Source of the DNA: Marinarcus sediminis
Lineage (GTDB): Bacteria > Campylobacterota > Campylobacteria > Campylobacterales > Arcobacteraceae
Direction: 5' to 3'
Length of the DNA: 64,000 nucleotides
Assembly (NCBI RefSeq): GCF_048571275.1
Contig: NZ_CP182357.1
Span: forward strand, 992,001 to 1,056,000
The notes beneath the pieces are model-generated. The model was given only the letters and a program-made list of their open reading frames with translations. It made no database searches and was not told where the DNA came from. The position numbers and the translations under genes were made by a program. Of this stretch, positions 36,888 through 45,073 are shown one piece after another. Position 1 is the first letter of the stretch; each line of letters opens with the position of its first letter.

Positions 36888-37991
36888 ATGTTAAGCAGAT
36901 ATAAAATAGAAGATATTTCTTACCAGGTCTCAGATTATTGTCCTGGTCCATGTCGATTTTGTTCGATGTGGAAATTACCTAAACGACAGAATGAAGAGTT
37001 AACAAGTGCCGAACTTGATTCTATTTTTTCATCAAAATATTTGGATTTGAAAAAAGTACATATCACAGGGGGTGAGCCTCATTTAAGTGATAACTATTTT
37101 AAAGCCATTGATTCAATTGCAAAATTTCATCCGGATACGGTAATAGATTCACCTATTACGGGTTGGTTTCCTGACCGCCATGAAGAGATTGCCCGATATG
37201 CTTTGAAAAAGATGAATCTCATCAGATTGGATATCTCTTTAGATGGAGATGAAGAAGTCAATGCAAAAATACGACTGCATAAAGATGGATTTGCCAAATC
37301 AATCGAAACAATTGAACGATTAAAAAAAATAAAAGGTGTCGCATTAAGACTGCAATTTACCATTTACAAACAAAATCTTCATCAAATTGAATGGGCATAT
37401 AATTTTGCCAAAGAGTTAGGTGTGGGATTATATATTGGATACGGACGATTTAATCCAGAAAGATACAGAAATGTCAAAGATAATTTAACTCAAAAAGAGT
37501 TAGCTCGAGATGATTTCTTTTTAACCGTTGAAGACAGAGCTGAAATTGACAGACAGTTAATTGCCATTGGATATGACAAAAGCCGATATGCATTTAAATA
37601 CCAATTCCAAAAAGCCTTATTCGATGGAAAAAAGTTTGACATGAATTGTTATATGGGAAGTCGAAATGTCGATGTGGATCCGTATGGGAATTTATATCCA
37701 TGTTTGCTATGGTTGCCTTATTTACAAATGGGGAATATAAGAACCGATGGTGGCTTTGATCAAGCGCTAGAGAAGAGTTTACACATCTTGGATAAGATAG
37801 AGAACAAAGAGTGTCAAAAGGATTGTCTGTTTACGTGTGCTAATAAGTGTGAAATTGTAAATTCTGATGTAAAATCTGTAGGAATGGTGCCTTACAGTGG
37901 AGGAAAATATGCGTTTGCTTTCAGTGAAAATGATGTTATTCCTCTAAGACCTTGGTGGTACGATGAGTATAAAGAGAAAGGGTTAATTTAA
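36888..37991 (+). CDS. Radical SAM/SPASM protein (F)
   Basis: 367 aa. The cluster motif is C18-x3-C22-x2-C25 (CPGPCRFC), with HITGGEPH at 58-65. The C-terminal part has CYMGSRNVDVDPYGNLYPC followed by CQKDCLFTCANKC, a SPASM-like auxiliary-cluster arrangement. The sequence before the cluster is only 17 residues. It begins 2 bases after the UXS-like gene and is 4 bases before the DUF354 gene, so the three form an operon. Target unknown. Confidence 0.82.
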   Translation: MLSRYKIEDISYQVSDYCPGPCRFCSMWKLPKRQNEELTSAELDSIFSSKYLDLKKVHITGGEPHLSDNYFKAIDSIAKFHPDTVIDSPITGWFPDRHEEIARYALKKMNLIRLDISLDGDEEVNAKIRLHKDGFAKSIETIERLKKIKGVALRLQFTIYKQNLHQIEWAYNFAKELGVGLYIGYGRFNPERYRNVKDNLTQKELARDDFFLTVEDRAEIDRQLIAIGYDKSRYAFKYQFQKALFDGKKFDMNCYMGSRNVDVDPYGNLYPCLLWLPYLQMGNIRTDGGFDQALEKSLHILDKIENKECQKDCLFTCANKCEIVNSDVKSVGMVPYSGGKYAFAFSENDVIPLRPWWYDEYKEKGLI

Positions 37992-37995
37992 TAGC

Positions 37996-39054
37996 ATGAT
38001 ATGGTTTGATTTAGTAACGCCAAAATCGGTACTTTTTTTTATTCCCATCATTAAAGAGATTGAAAAAAGAGGAAAAAAAGTATTAATTACTGCACGTGAA
38101 GGGGCAGGCTACTCTGAAGTGGTTGAGTTACTCAAACTCTACAATATGACCTTTGTCAACCGAGGTGAATTTGGTGGGGCTAATTTACGAGATAAATTGC
38201 ATGCTTCCATTGAAAGACAAAAAGCGCTTATGGAGTTTGTGACACTTTATGATATTGACAGATTGGTCTGTTTGTGTTCTGTTGATGCCAACAGAGTTGC
38301 TTTTGGTTTGGGGATTCCTGTTATTAATTTTTATGACATTCCATTATCAGACTACACAGCCAATTTTAAAAAAGCGCTTCCTCAGGCGAGATTAACTTTG
38401 CCTCTTTCAAGTAAAGTATTCAAGCCGTTTGTAGTACCCGATGAAATATTTCTTCGTTTCTCTTTAGATGAAGAACAAATATTTGATTATGATTTTATTG
38501 ACCCTTTAATTTGGTTAAAAGAGTTCAAACCTGAGTTTAAATATGTTCAAGAGATATTAAAACCGTATAATTTGGATTTAAGTAAAAAGTTAATTATTAT
38601 TCGAGAAGAGGAGTATAAAGCCTCATATGTGGATAAAAAATTTCCTATTTTATATGAAGCTTTAGAAGAGATACATAACACTACGCACTCAAATATTGTT
38701 ATAATTCCAAGATATGAAGCGGCGTATTTAAAAGATGAATTCCCTTATGCTACTATCTTAGAAGAGAAAGTGGTTTTACAACACCTTTTAGCTTTTGCAG
38801 ACTTGTTTATAGGTGGTGGAGGTACATTAAACACAGAAGCATGTTTTTTCAATACACCCACGATTTCAACACGAAGTTTTATCTGTCATTATGATAAATA
38901 TCAAATTGACAATCACTTGATGGTTTGGGTTAATACCAAAGAGGAGTTGTTGCAACAAGTCTATTCTCTGCTAGAAAATCCACGAAAAAATGAACAAAAT
39001 GTTTTTGCAAATATGAATTTAGATATCTCCAAAATGGTGGATAATATTCTTTAA
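37996..39054 (+). CDS. DUF354-family GT-B-like protein
   Basis: 352 aa matching the DUF354 pattern: MIWFDLVTPKSVLFF at the start and, near the end, DLFIGGGGTLNTEACFFNTPTIS, a nucleotide-sugar-binding-like loop shared with UDP-GlcNAc 2-epimerase and MurG-type folds. Members are found in archaeal and bacterial polysaccharide clusters. The biochemical role is not settled. It is convergent with the second neuA-like gene, with a 4-base overlap at the stops. Confidence 0.72.
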   Translation: MIWFDLVTPKSVLFFIPIIKEIEKRGKKVLITAREGAGYSEVVELLKLYNMTFVNRGEFGGANLRDKLHASIERQKALMEFVTLYDIDRLVCLCSVDANRVAFGLGIPVINFYDIPLSDYTANFKKALPQARLTLPLSSKVFKPFVVPDEIFLRFSLDEEQIFDYDFIDPLIWLKEFKPEFKYVQEILKPYNLDLSKKLIIIREEEYKASYVDKKFPILYEALEEIHNTTHSNIVIIPRYEAAYLKDEFPYATILEEKVVLQHLLAFADLFIGGGGTLNTEACFFNTPTISTRSFICHYDKYQIDNHLMVWVNTKEELLQQVYSLLENPRKNEQNVFANMNLDISKMVDNIL

Positions 39055-39770
39055 CTTTTTAAAGAGAAACGTTTTTCAAGCAACACAGAAGCAATATCCA
39101 AATCCAATTGCATATCAATATCAATCGAGCGATTTTGAGGCATTTCATAGGCAAAAATATTCTCTTTGAGGAACAAACATCCTTGTTCTAAGAATTTGTT
39201 CGTGTTACAGATATAAATGGCACCATTAAGTCTGTAATTTTTTGGTAAATCTTGACTTCTTGATAGTACAGCCACTTTGTCTAAAAATTGGCTCATCTCT
39301 TTGTTTTGTGGCAATGTGCCACTCCAATGAATGGGATGTTCCACTTCACATACTGAAACTATCGCATCGGCTTCTTTTTCAAACAAATACTCTATGGCAT
39401 TGTCAATATCTTCTGCTGTTCTTAATGGTGAAGTGGGTTGTAAATAAACAATATAATCAAACTCTTTTTTTAACACATTTTTATAAAAGTTCAGTGTGTG
39501 TTTAATCACATCAGGACGCAAAGCTGTATCATTGGCTAATGCTTCGGGTCGTTTAAAAGGTACTTGTACATCATACTCTTTGGCAATTTTTATAATTCCA
39601 TCATCATCAGTCGTAACCATCACTTCATCAAGGCAGTTACTTTGTAATGCCGCTTCAATACTCCAAGCAATCAGTGGTTTTCCTGCTACATCTAAGATGT
39701 TTTTTTTTGGCAATCTTTTGCTTCCCCCTCGTGCAGCGATGATGGCTAAAAAAGTTTTGTTTTTATACAT
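39051..39770 (-). CDS. neuA: Second CMP-nonulosonate cytidylyltransferase
   Basis: 239 aa. IIAARGGSKRLPKKN, KPLIAWSIEA, YIVYLQPTSPLRT, NGAIYICNT and DIDMQLDL are the cytidylyltransferase signatures. It differs from the neuA at 10181 throughout (for example it lacks NDEYPFFPRQ), so it is a distinct paralogue rather than a copy, probably for a legionaminic- or pseudaminic-type acid. It overlaps the upstream aminotransferase gene by 8 bases. Confidence 0.9.
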   Translation of the reverse strand: MYKNKTFLAIIAARGGSKRLPKKNILDVAGKPLIAWSIEAALQSNCLDEVMVTTDDDGIIKIAKEYDVQVPFKRPEALANDTALRPDVIKHTLNFYKNVLKKEFDYIVYLQPTSPLRTAEDIDNAIEYLFEKEADAIVSVCEVEHPIHWSGTLPQNKEMSQFLDKVAVLSRSQDLPKNYRLNGAIYICNTNKFLEQGCLFLKENIFAYEMPQNRSIDIDMQLDLDIASVLLEKRFSLKS

Positions 39771-41169
39771 TTTTTAGAATTTCCTTAATCTCTTCTATAC
39801 TTTTCAAACTCTCATACGTAGGCAGATTTATACCTACTTTGGATATTTTATGGGTAATGGGGGTAAACTCTTTACAATAGGGTTTATAAATATCCATATC
39901 ACTTAGAGGGTAAAAAAATGGTCGTGCATCAATGCCATTGGTTTTAAGCTGACTCATATAGGCATCTCTGTTAATATGCTTTGGAACTAAAAGAGAGACC
40001 AACCATGTAATTCTCTCTCGCTGAGGTAAATTGTCTTGGAAATGGAAATTTGATTTTTCTAAAACTGTTTTGTAGTTGTTTTCATACATTCTTCTGTTTT
40101 TATGAATCTCATCAATTCTCTCTAATTGCGCCACTCCAATAGCTGCTTGCAGATTGGTCAGTCTGTAATTGTACCCTACAACATCATGCCAATATCGCTT
40201 TGTTTTACTCATTCCATGGTCTCGTAACACTCTCATTTTTTCATCAAGGTCTAAAGAGTTAGTTGTACACATTCCTCCTTCACCTGTGGTAATGACTTTA
40301 TTCCCAAAAAAAGAGAAACACCCAATGTCGCCAAAACTCCCTACTTTTTTGTCTTGGAATTTGGCACCGTGTGCTTCCGCACAATCTTCAATGACTTTTA
40401 AATGGTGTTTTTTGGCAATGTTCATAATGGCTTCCATATCACATGCTTGCCCATAAATATGCACGGGAATAATGGCTTTTGTTTTGGGTGTAATCGCTTT
40501 TTCTATGGCTTTGGGATCAATGCACCAACTCTTCTCTTCAATATCGACAATCACTGGGGTGGCTTTGGCATGAAGGACGGCATTAATCGTTGCTGCAAAA
40601 GTAAAATCAGGAATAATGACTTCATCCCCTTCTTTAATATCCAAAGCAATTAATGCAAGATGTAAGGCAACGGTACCATTCGACACGGCAACACCATATA
40701 AACAATCACTGTAAGCCGAGAACTCTTTTTCCAGTTTATTGATATACTCACCACTGCTTGAAATCCAAGTACTCATAAACGCATCGGTGAGATATTTGAA
40801 CTCATTTCCATTAAGGTTAGGAATGGCTACAGGGAAATAGATGTTTTGTTTGTATTGAAAATAATCCACCACTTTTTTGTTTTTGTCTACAATGGGAATG
40901 ATTTTAATTTTATAAGTGATTTTTTTGATAAGGGCTTCATATGACTCATTCCAATAAGCATAAATAAAATTTTTTGAAACCACGTTTTTAACTATCTCTT
41001 GCAAACTGGTATCTGCAAGTAGAGCTCTTCTTATATCTCCATCGGTGATGGTTCCACAAAGGGTGTTTTCTTCATCAACCACAAATGCAACTCCCATTGC
41101 ATTCTCATTGATAATTTTCATTGCTTGAATCAGTGTATCAGTCTCTTTACAAAGCATATTTGCTATCAT
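39763..41169 (-). CDS. CBS-pair fused to a DegT/DnrJ/EryC1 aminotransferase
   Basis: 468 aa. Residues ~1-110 are two CBS-like motifs (VDEENTLCGTITDGDIRRAL, KIIPIVDKNKKVVDY), as found on sugar nucleotidyltransferases of this type of locus. Residues ~113-468 are a PLP sugar aminotransferase: SNGTVALHLAL, DFTFAAT, EDCAEAHGA and K291 in FFGNKVITTGEGG as the Schiff-base lysine, with HGMSKTKRY. It likely aminates a 4-keto sugar nucleotide in the second nonulosonate branch. The CBS pair may sense nucleotide levels. ATGA overlaps the upstream stop. Confidence 0.85.
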   Translation of the reverse strand: MIANMLCKETDTLIQAMKIINENAMGVAFVVDEENTLCGTITDGDIRRALLADTSLQEIVKNVVSKNFIYAYWNESYEALIKKITYKIKIIPIVDKNKKVVDYFQYKQNIYFPVAIPNLNGNEFKYLTDAFMSTWISSSGEYINKLEKEFSAYSDCLYGVAVSNGTVALHLALIALDIKEGDEVIIPDFTFAATINAVLHAKATPVIVDIEEKSWCIDPKAIEKAITPKTKAIIPVHIYGQACDMEAIMNIAKKHHLKVIEDCAEAHGAKFQDKKVGSFGDIGCFSFFGNKVITTGEGGMCTTNSLDLDEKMRVLRDHGMSKTKRYWHDVVGYNYRLTNLQAAIGVAQLERIDEIHKNRRMYENNYKTVLEKSNFHFQDNLPQRERITWLVSLLVPKHINRDAYMSQLKTNGIDARPFFYPLSDMDIYKPYCKEFTPITHKISKVGINLPTYESLKSIEEIKEILKNV

Positions 41170-42017
41170 TGGATTGCCTCTTGTAGTAGGGTATAACTCT
41201 CTTTTATTTTGTTAATATTATCATATATTTCTAAGGTAAAATCTTTATTGTGTAAATCATGGTGTTGCATCATGGTTAAAAGTTCTGAATTTTTTGTTAA
41301 GCTATGGTTTAAATCATGCAGAGCATCGTTATCGCTGATGTGCACATAATCAGACGCTTGAAGCATATGGCTTAATTCCTCTTCAAAGTTCAGAGATAAG
41401 GTGTGAGAACTCACTTTTAAGTGTGCCACATCTAAAAGTAAATTAAAGTCTAAAACTTTCCGCAATTCTTGGTAATCTTGAAAACAACACAACATAAAAA
41501 ATTGTTCCCCTTCATAGGTGGTAAAGTTTGTACTTGAAAAGACATTGTTTTCAAGATAGAGCTCTAAGGAAGCAGCTATTTTTTGCAGTGCTTTGAAGGC
41601 CAGACAAAATCTCTCTAAAGAGAGAGTTTTATCAAAAAGCGATTCTCGAGTAATTTTTTTACCGATTTCATTGACCTTGATATCAATTAAAAATCCCGCA
41701 TGAAAACCAAACTGTTTTGCCCCTAATTGTTTAGAAAGTTCAATGGCATGGATGAGGTGATTAAAAGATTTTTCATAAATTTCATCATTCAAAGAAGCCA
41801 AATTGAGAACAAAGTGCTCTTTAGGAGGAGGGAAATAGTTGTGGCAAAGATAATTCAAACTGTATTTTACTTTTAAATCCAGCAAATCATCTTCAAACCC
41901 CTCATAATATTGTGTCCCACCAGAGAGTTCAATGTTTTGAAATCCATTGAGGGCAAGCTCTTCAACTGAGTCTTTAATATGAGCATGCTTTACACAAGAG
42001 GATGAAACATAAATCAT
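41166..42017 (-). CDS. Xylose-isomerase-like TIM-barrel sugar isomerase/epimerase
   Basis: 283 aa of the AP-endonuclease-2 / xylose-isomerase-like TIM-barrel family. Probable metal ligands are seen at barrel strand ends: FGFHAGF, LYLENN, LLLDVAHLK, YVHISDND and FTLEIYD, in the Glu-Asp-His-Glu order of the family. It is placed among nonulosonate genes, so an isomerase step on a hexose or aminosugar phosphate is plausible; the substrate is not readable. Both ends overlap neighbours by 4 bases. Confidence 0.74.
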   Translation of the reverse strand: MIYVSSSCVKHAHIKDSVEELALNGFQNIELSGGTQYYEGFEDDLLDLKVKYSLNYLCHNYFPPPKEHFVLNLASLNDEIYEKSFNHLIHAIELSKQLGAKQFGFHAGFLIDIKVNEIGKKITRESLFDKTLSLERFCLAFKALQKIAASLELYLENNVFSSTNFTTYEGEQFFMLCCFQDYQELRKVLDFNLLLDVAHLKVSSHTLSLNFEEELSHMLQASDYVHISDNDALHDLNHSLTKNSELLTMMQHHDLHNKDFTLEIYDNINKIKESYTLLQEAIQ

Positions 42018-42628
42018 TTGATTTTCCTTGCCGGAACGCCGACATAAGTGCCACTTTGGGTGATATTGTTTGTAACAACTGCACCAGCACCGATGATGAC
42101 ATCATCACAAACAGAGACTTTATCAATGATGGTTGCACTTGCTCCCACAAAACAACGACTGCCAAGCGTTACACGGCCACATAATCGCGCTCCCACTGAG
42201 ATATGATTATGATGACCAACTGTGACCTCATGCTCAAGTATGGCACCACTGTTGATGATGTTGTTATCACCAAGTGAGCTATTAGAATTAATATAAACAT
42301 GGGCAAAAATTTGATTGGCCATACCTATTTTGACACCCTCTTCAATGTAAGTTGTTGGATGTGTAAGAGAGTCTTGAATGAGACTATTTCTAAAGGAGTG
42401 AAAGAGTGATTCTCGTTTTGTGTTGTCGCCAATGGATAAGAAAACCAAACTCTCTTTAGGTATGTTGGTTATTTTGCCTACAACAGGAACCGCTTGAATC
42501 AACTCTTTTGTATCCGATGAATAGGTTTCATCGTATATTGTCAATTGATTTAGTGAAAAATGTGTTTTAAGTAAATTAAGTGAAGAGCGAGTATGCCCTC
42601 CTGCGCCGATGATGGATATTTTTTTCAT
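42014..42628 (-). CDS. NeuD/PglD-like sugar O- or N-acyltransferase
   Basis: 204 aa. N-terminal nucleotide-binding-like part (ISIIGAGGHTRSSLNLL, LVFLSIGDNTKR), then a left-handed beta-helix of hexapeptide repeats from about residue 95 (IFAHVYINSNSSLGD, GAILEHEVTVGHH, GAGAVVTNNI). The ending GVPARKIK is typical. The family acetylates UDP-4-amino sugars (PglD) or sialic acid (NeuD). Following the aminotransferase, acetylation of an amino sugar is the simplest reading. Confidence 0.88.
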   Translation of the reverse strand: MKKISIIGAGGHTRSSLNLLKTHFSLNQLTIYDETYSSDTKELIQAVPVVGKITNIPKESLVFLSIGDNTKRESLFHSFRNSLIQDSLTHPTTYIEEGVKIGMANQIFAHVYINSNSSLGDNNIINSGAILEHEVTVGHHNHISVGARLCGRVTLGSRCFVGASATIIDKVSVCDDVIIGAGAVVTNNITQSGTYVGVPARKIK

Positions 42629-43671
42629 AGTTCTATGATGTCATCTTGTTTATAATTTTTGGTTGCAACACAATTTAAAAGTTCATCAAAATATATGGGT
42701 GAAATCCCTTTTCCCCCCGTTCGTTTTGCGATGATATTGTGTGCACTGAAGTGTTCGCCTTGTCTGATTTCACATGAAGCAACCAGTGATTTTTGAAGCG
42801 ATTCTCTGGTTTTGAGTTCACTTAAATTGGGTTTTTTAATGCTGCTTCCCATGTAAGTGTCCACACGTTTGACTAATTGAACAAATTCAATGAGTTCTTC
42901 AGGGCATAATGAAGCTTGATGGTCTGGCCCACTGTTGGTTTTGTCCAAAGTGAAGTGTTTTTCAACCACTTTAACGCCCATTGGAATAGCAAATGGTGCT
43001 GCCCCAATACCAACGGTATGGTCTGAATAACCCAACAACATATCAAAAGCTTTTTTGTAGCTGTTTAAAACTGCTAAATGCGCTTCATTGTCTTGGATAG
43101 GATAATTGGCACTGCATTGAAGCAAGACCACATCTTGATTGTACATTTTAATTGTTTTTAACGCCAATTCCACTTCTGAAAAGAAGGACATCCCTGTGGA
43201 TAAAAAGATGGGTTTGCCTTTTTTGGCCACTTTTTCTAAAAAGGGAAGATTGGTTGTATCGGTTGAGGCAATTTTATAGGCATCTAAATTTAATTCATCC
43301 AATTCATCCAAACTTTGTTCATCAAAGGGGGTGGTTAAAAAGAGGATGTTTTTTTCTTTACAATAGCGTTGTAACTCTATGTTTTGTGCTTGAGTGATTT
43401 CAAGTTTTTTCAACATATCAAATTGTGATTCACTTTTGCTTGTGGTTTGCTGTTGGTAAGGCGCTTTGGCAACGTTTTGCAAAATCAATGCTTCTGTTTT
43501 AAAGGCTTGAAATTTGACAGCATCTGCTCCTGCCCGACACGCTACATCAATAAGTTGTTTGGCAATGCTTATATCACCACCATGATTGACCCCTGCTTCT
43601 GCAATGATAAATGTGGCACTGTTTTCATCAATAATGTGATTACCAATTTTGATTGTTTTGTTAAAGTTCAT
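42625..43671 (-). CDS. neuB: Second nonulosonic acid synthase (NeuB2/LegI-like)
   Basis: 348 aa from the ATG at 43671 (AAAGG upstream; the longer frame to 43713 would run into the preceding gene). NeuB domain with IIAEAGVNHGGD, AVKFQAFKTEALI, KAPYQQQTTSKSESQ, TPFDEQSLD, STGMS, GYSDHTVGIG and EKHFTLDKTNSGPDH, then a SAF domain. The KAPYQ-x-TT-x-ESQ block and the GPDH segment point to the LegI/NeuB2 group rather than the NeuB1 type at 8021. It has no hydrolysing epimerase partner next to it. Confidence 0.9.
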   Translation of the reverse strand: MNFNKTIKIGNHIIDENSATFIIAEAGVNHGGDISIAKQLIDVACRAGADAVKFQAFKTEALILQNVAKAPYQQQTTSKSESQFDMLKKLEITQAQNIELQRYCKEKNILFLTTPFDEQSLDELDELNLDAYKIASTDTTNLPFLEKVAKKGKPIFLSTGMSFFSEVELALKTIKMYNQDVVLLQCSANYPIQDNEAHLAVLNSYKKAFDMLLGYSDHTVGIGAAPFAIPMGVKVVEKHFTLDKTNSGPDHQASLCPEELIEFVQLVKRVDTYMGSSIKKPNLSELKTRESLQKSLVASCEIRQGEHFSAHNIIAKRTGGKGISPIYFDELLNCVATKNYKQDDIIEL

Positions 43672-43681
43672 AATATCGCCT

Positions 43682-45070
43682 TTAGGTTTGTCTAAATCCT
43701 CGAAATGTTGCATCTTTGTTTTTATATAAATTCTCTAATTGTTGAGTTGTTCTTTCCAATAATCTTCGTTGATAATTTTGCAATAAGAGTGAATTGGCTT
43801 CATACAGTGCCTCATAAAACTCTTCATCTGTAAGTTTAGTGAAATTACAGGTCAATAGGTCTGAATTGGTGTGTTTATTTTCATAAAAATCAGCCACATC
43901 TTTTAAAAGTCCCTCTTTGATTGCATAATGATACAAAGGTGAACCTGGGTAGGGTGTCACTGGACGTATGGTTCTTAATTGTGCACCATCATCATATTTT
44001 AACAGAAAATTCACCCCTTGCATAAGGGTTTCTTTGGTTTCATCAATATTTCCAAAAATAATATTAAATCCAGGACTGATTCCTTCATCAAGTGTGGCTT
44101 GAATACCACTTTCAATCTGTTTGGTGGTTAAGACTTTGTCCATATTTTTTAAAATGACATCATCAAAGGCTTCAATGCCATAGTTGATAAAAACACAACC
44201 CGCTTCTTTCATGAGTTTGAGCACTTTGGGTTTGGCATAGTTTAATCGCCCATTACAGTCCCATTTGATTTTTAGACCTGATTTGATAATGTCTTCACAC
44301 AGACTCATGGTTCGACCAATGGAAGACATCAGCAGTTCATCGGAAAATGCAATGTAGGTAATACCGTAATTTTTTTGAAGATATTTAATCTCTTCAATAA
44401 TGGATGCATTGCTTCGTGCTCGAAATCCTTTGTCCATTCGGTAGCAAAAATTACAGGTAAAAGTACAGCCACGACCACTGAGCACTGGCATAATAAAATC
44501 CGTTGAACTGCAGTTTGGCATACGAAGCAATCGGTAATGCTCAATATTAAACAGATGATACGCAGGCATAACAATGGTATCGACATCTTCAATTAAAGGT
44601 CGATCTCCATTGACATAGGTTTTGCCATTTTTTTGGTAAGCAATGCCTAAAACGGTACTGAAAGATTTTTTGTTTTCATAATGCTCTAAGAGGTCAATGA
44701 TGGTATTTTCACCTTCACCTCGAATAATGACATCTGCTTCTGTTTTTTCTAAAAAATATTGAGGTTCAGGGCTTGGGCCAAAACCACCTATAAGATATAA
44801 AGGTCTTTGCGTTGAATTGTTAATGGCTTGCGAAATCTTTAACGCTTTTTTGTACTCATAATACCCGCCAATAAAACTCAATCCCACGACATCGTAATAT
44901 TCATTGTTCAGTTTTTCTGTGAGGTGAGATTCGGGGTAGTGGTGAATGTCTTGTTCATATATTTCAACTTCGTGATGGTGTTTGAGTAAGGTTCCTGCAA
45001 TATAGGCAATACTTTGTGGAAACCATTGTACGAGTGATTCATTGTCATACGTTATTAATAAAATTTTCAT
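43682..45070 (-). CDS. B12-binding-type radical SAM protein (G)
   Basis: 462 aa. N-terminal Rossmann (B12-binding-like) domain at residues 1-135: MKILLITYDNESLVQWFP, VVGLSFIGGYYEY and IRGEGE. No DxHxxG cobalamin-histidine motif is present. The radical SAM cluster is C202-x3-C206-x2-C209 (CTFTCNFC), with the typical INYGIEAFDD and GFNIIFGNIDET later. The class includes methyltransferases and rearranging enzymes. It lies between maf and the second neuB, so it probably acts on a sugar or lipid precursor. Confidence 0.83.
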   Translation of the reverse strand: MKILLITYDNESLVQWFPQSIAYIAGTLLKHHHEVEIYEQDIHHYPESHLTEKLNNEYYDVVGLSFIGGYYEYKKALKISQAINNSTQRPLYLIGGFGPSPEPQYFLEKTEADVIIRGEGENTIIDLLEHYENKKSFSTVLGIAYQKNGKTYVNGDRPLIEDVDTIVMPAYHLFNIEHYRLLRMPNCSSTDFIMPVLSGRGCTFTCNFCYRMDKGFRARSNASIIEEIKYLQKNYGITYIAFSDELLMSSIGRTMSLCEDIIKSGLKIKWDCNGRLNYAKPKVLKLMKEAGCVFINYGIEAFDDVILKNMDKVLTTKQIESGIQATLDEGISPGFNIIFGNIDETKETLMQGVNFLLKYDDGAQLRTIRPVTPYPGSPLYHYAIKEGLLKDVADFYENKHTNSDLLTCNFTKLTDEEFYEALYEANSLLLQNYQRRLLERTTQQLENLYKNKDATFRGFRQT

Positions 45071-45073
45071 GAG

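Noticed and set aside
40169..40653. Plus-strand ORFs inside the CBS-aminotransferase gene
   Set aside because: Shadows of a strong gene; sequences have no family features.
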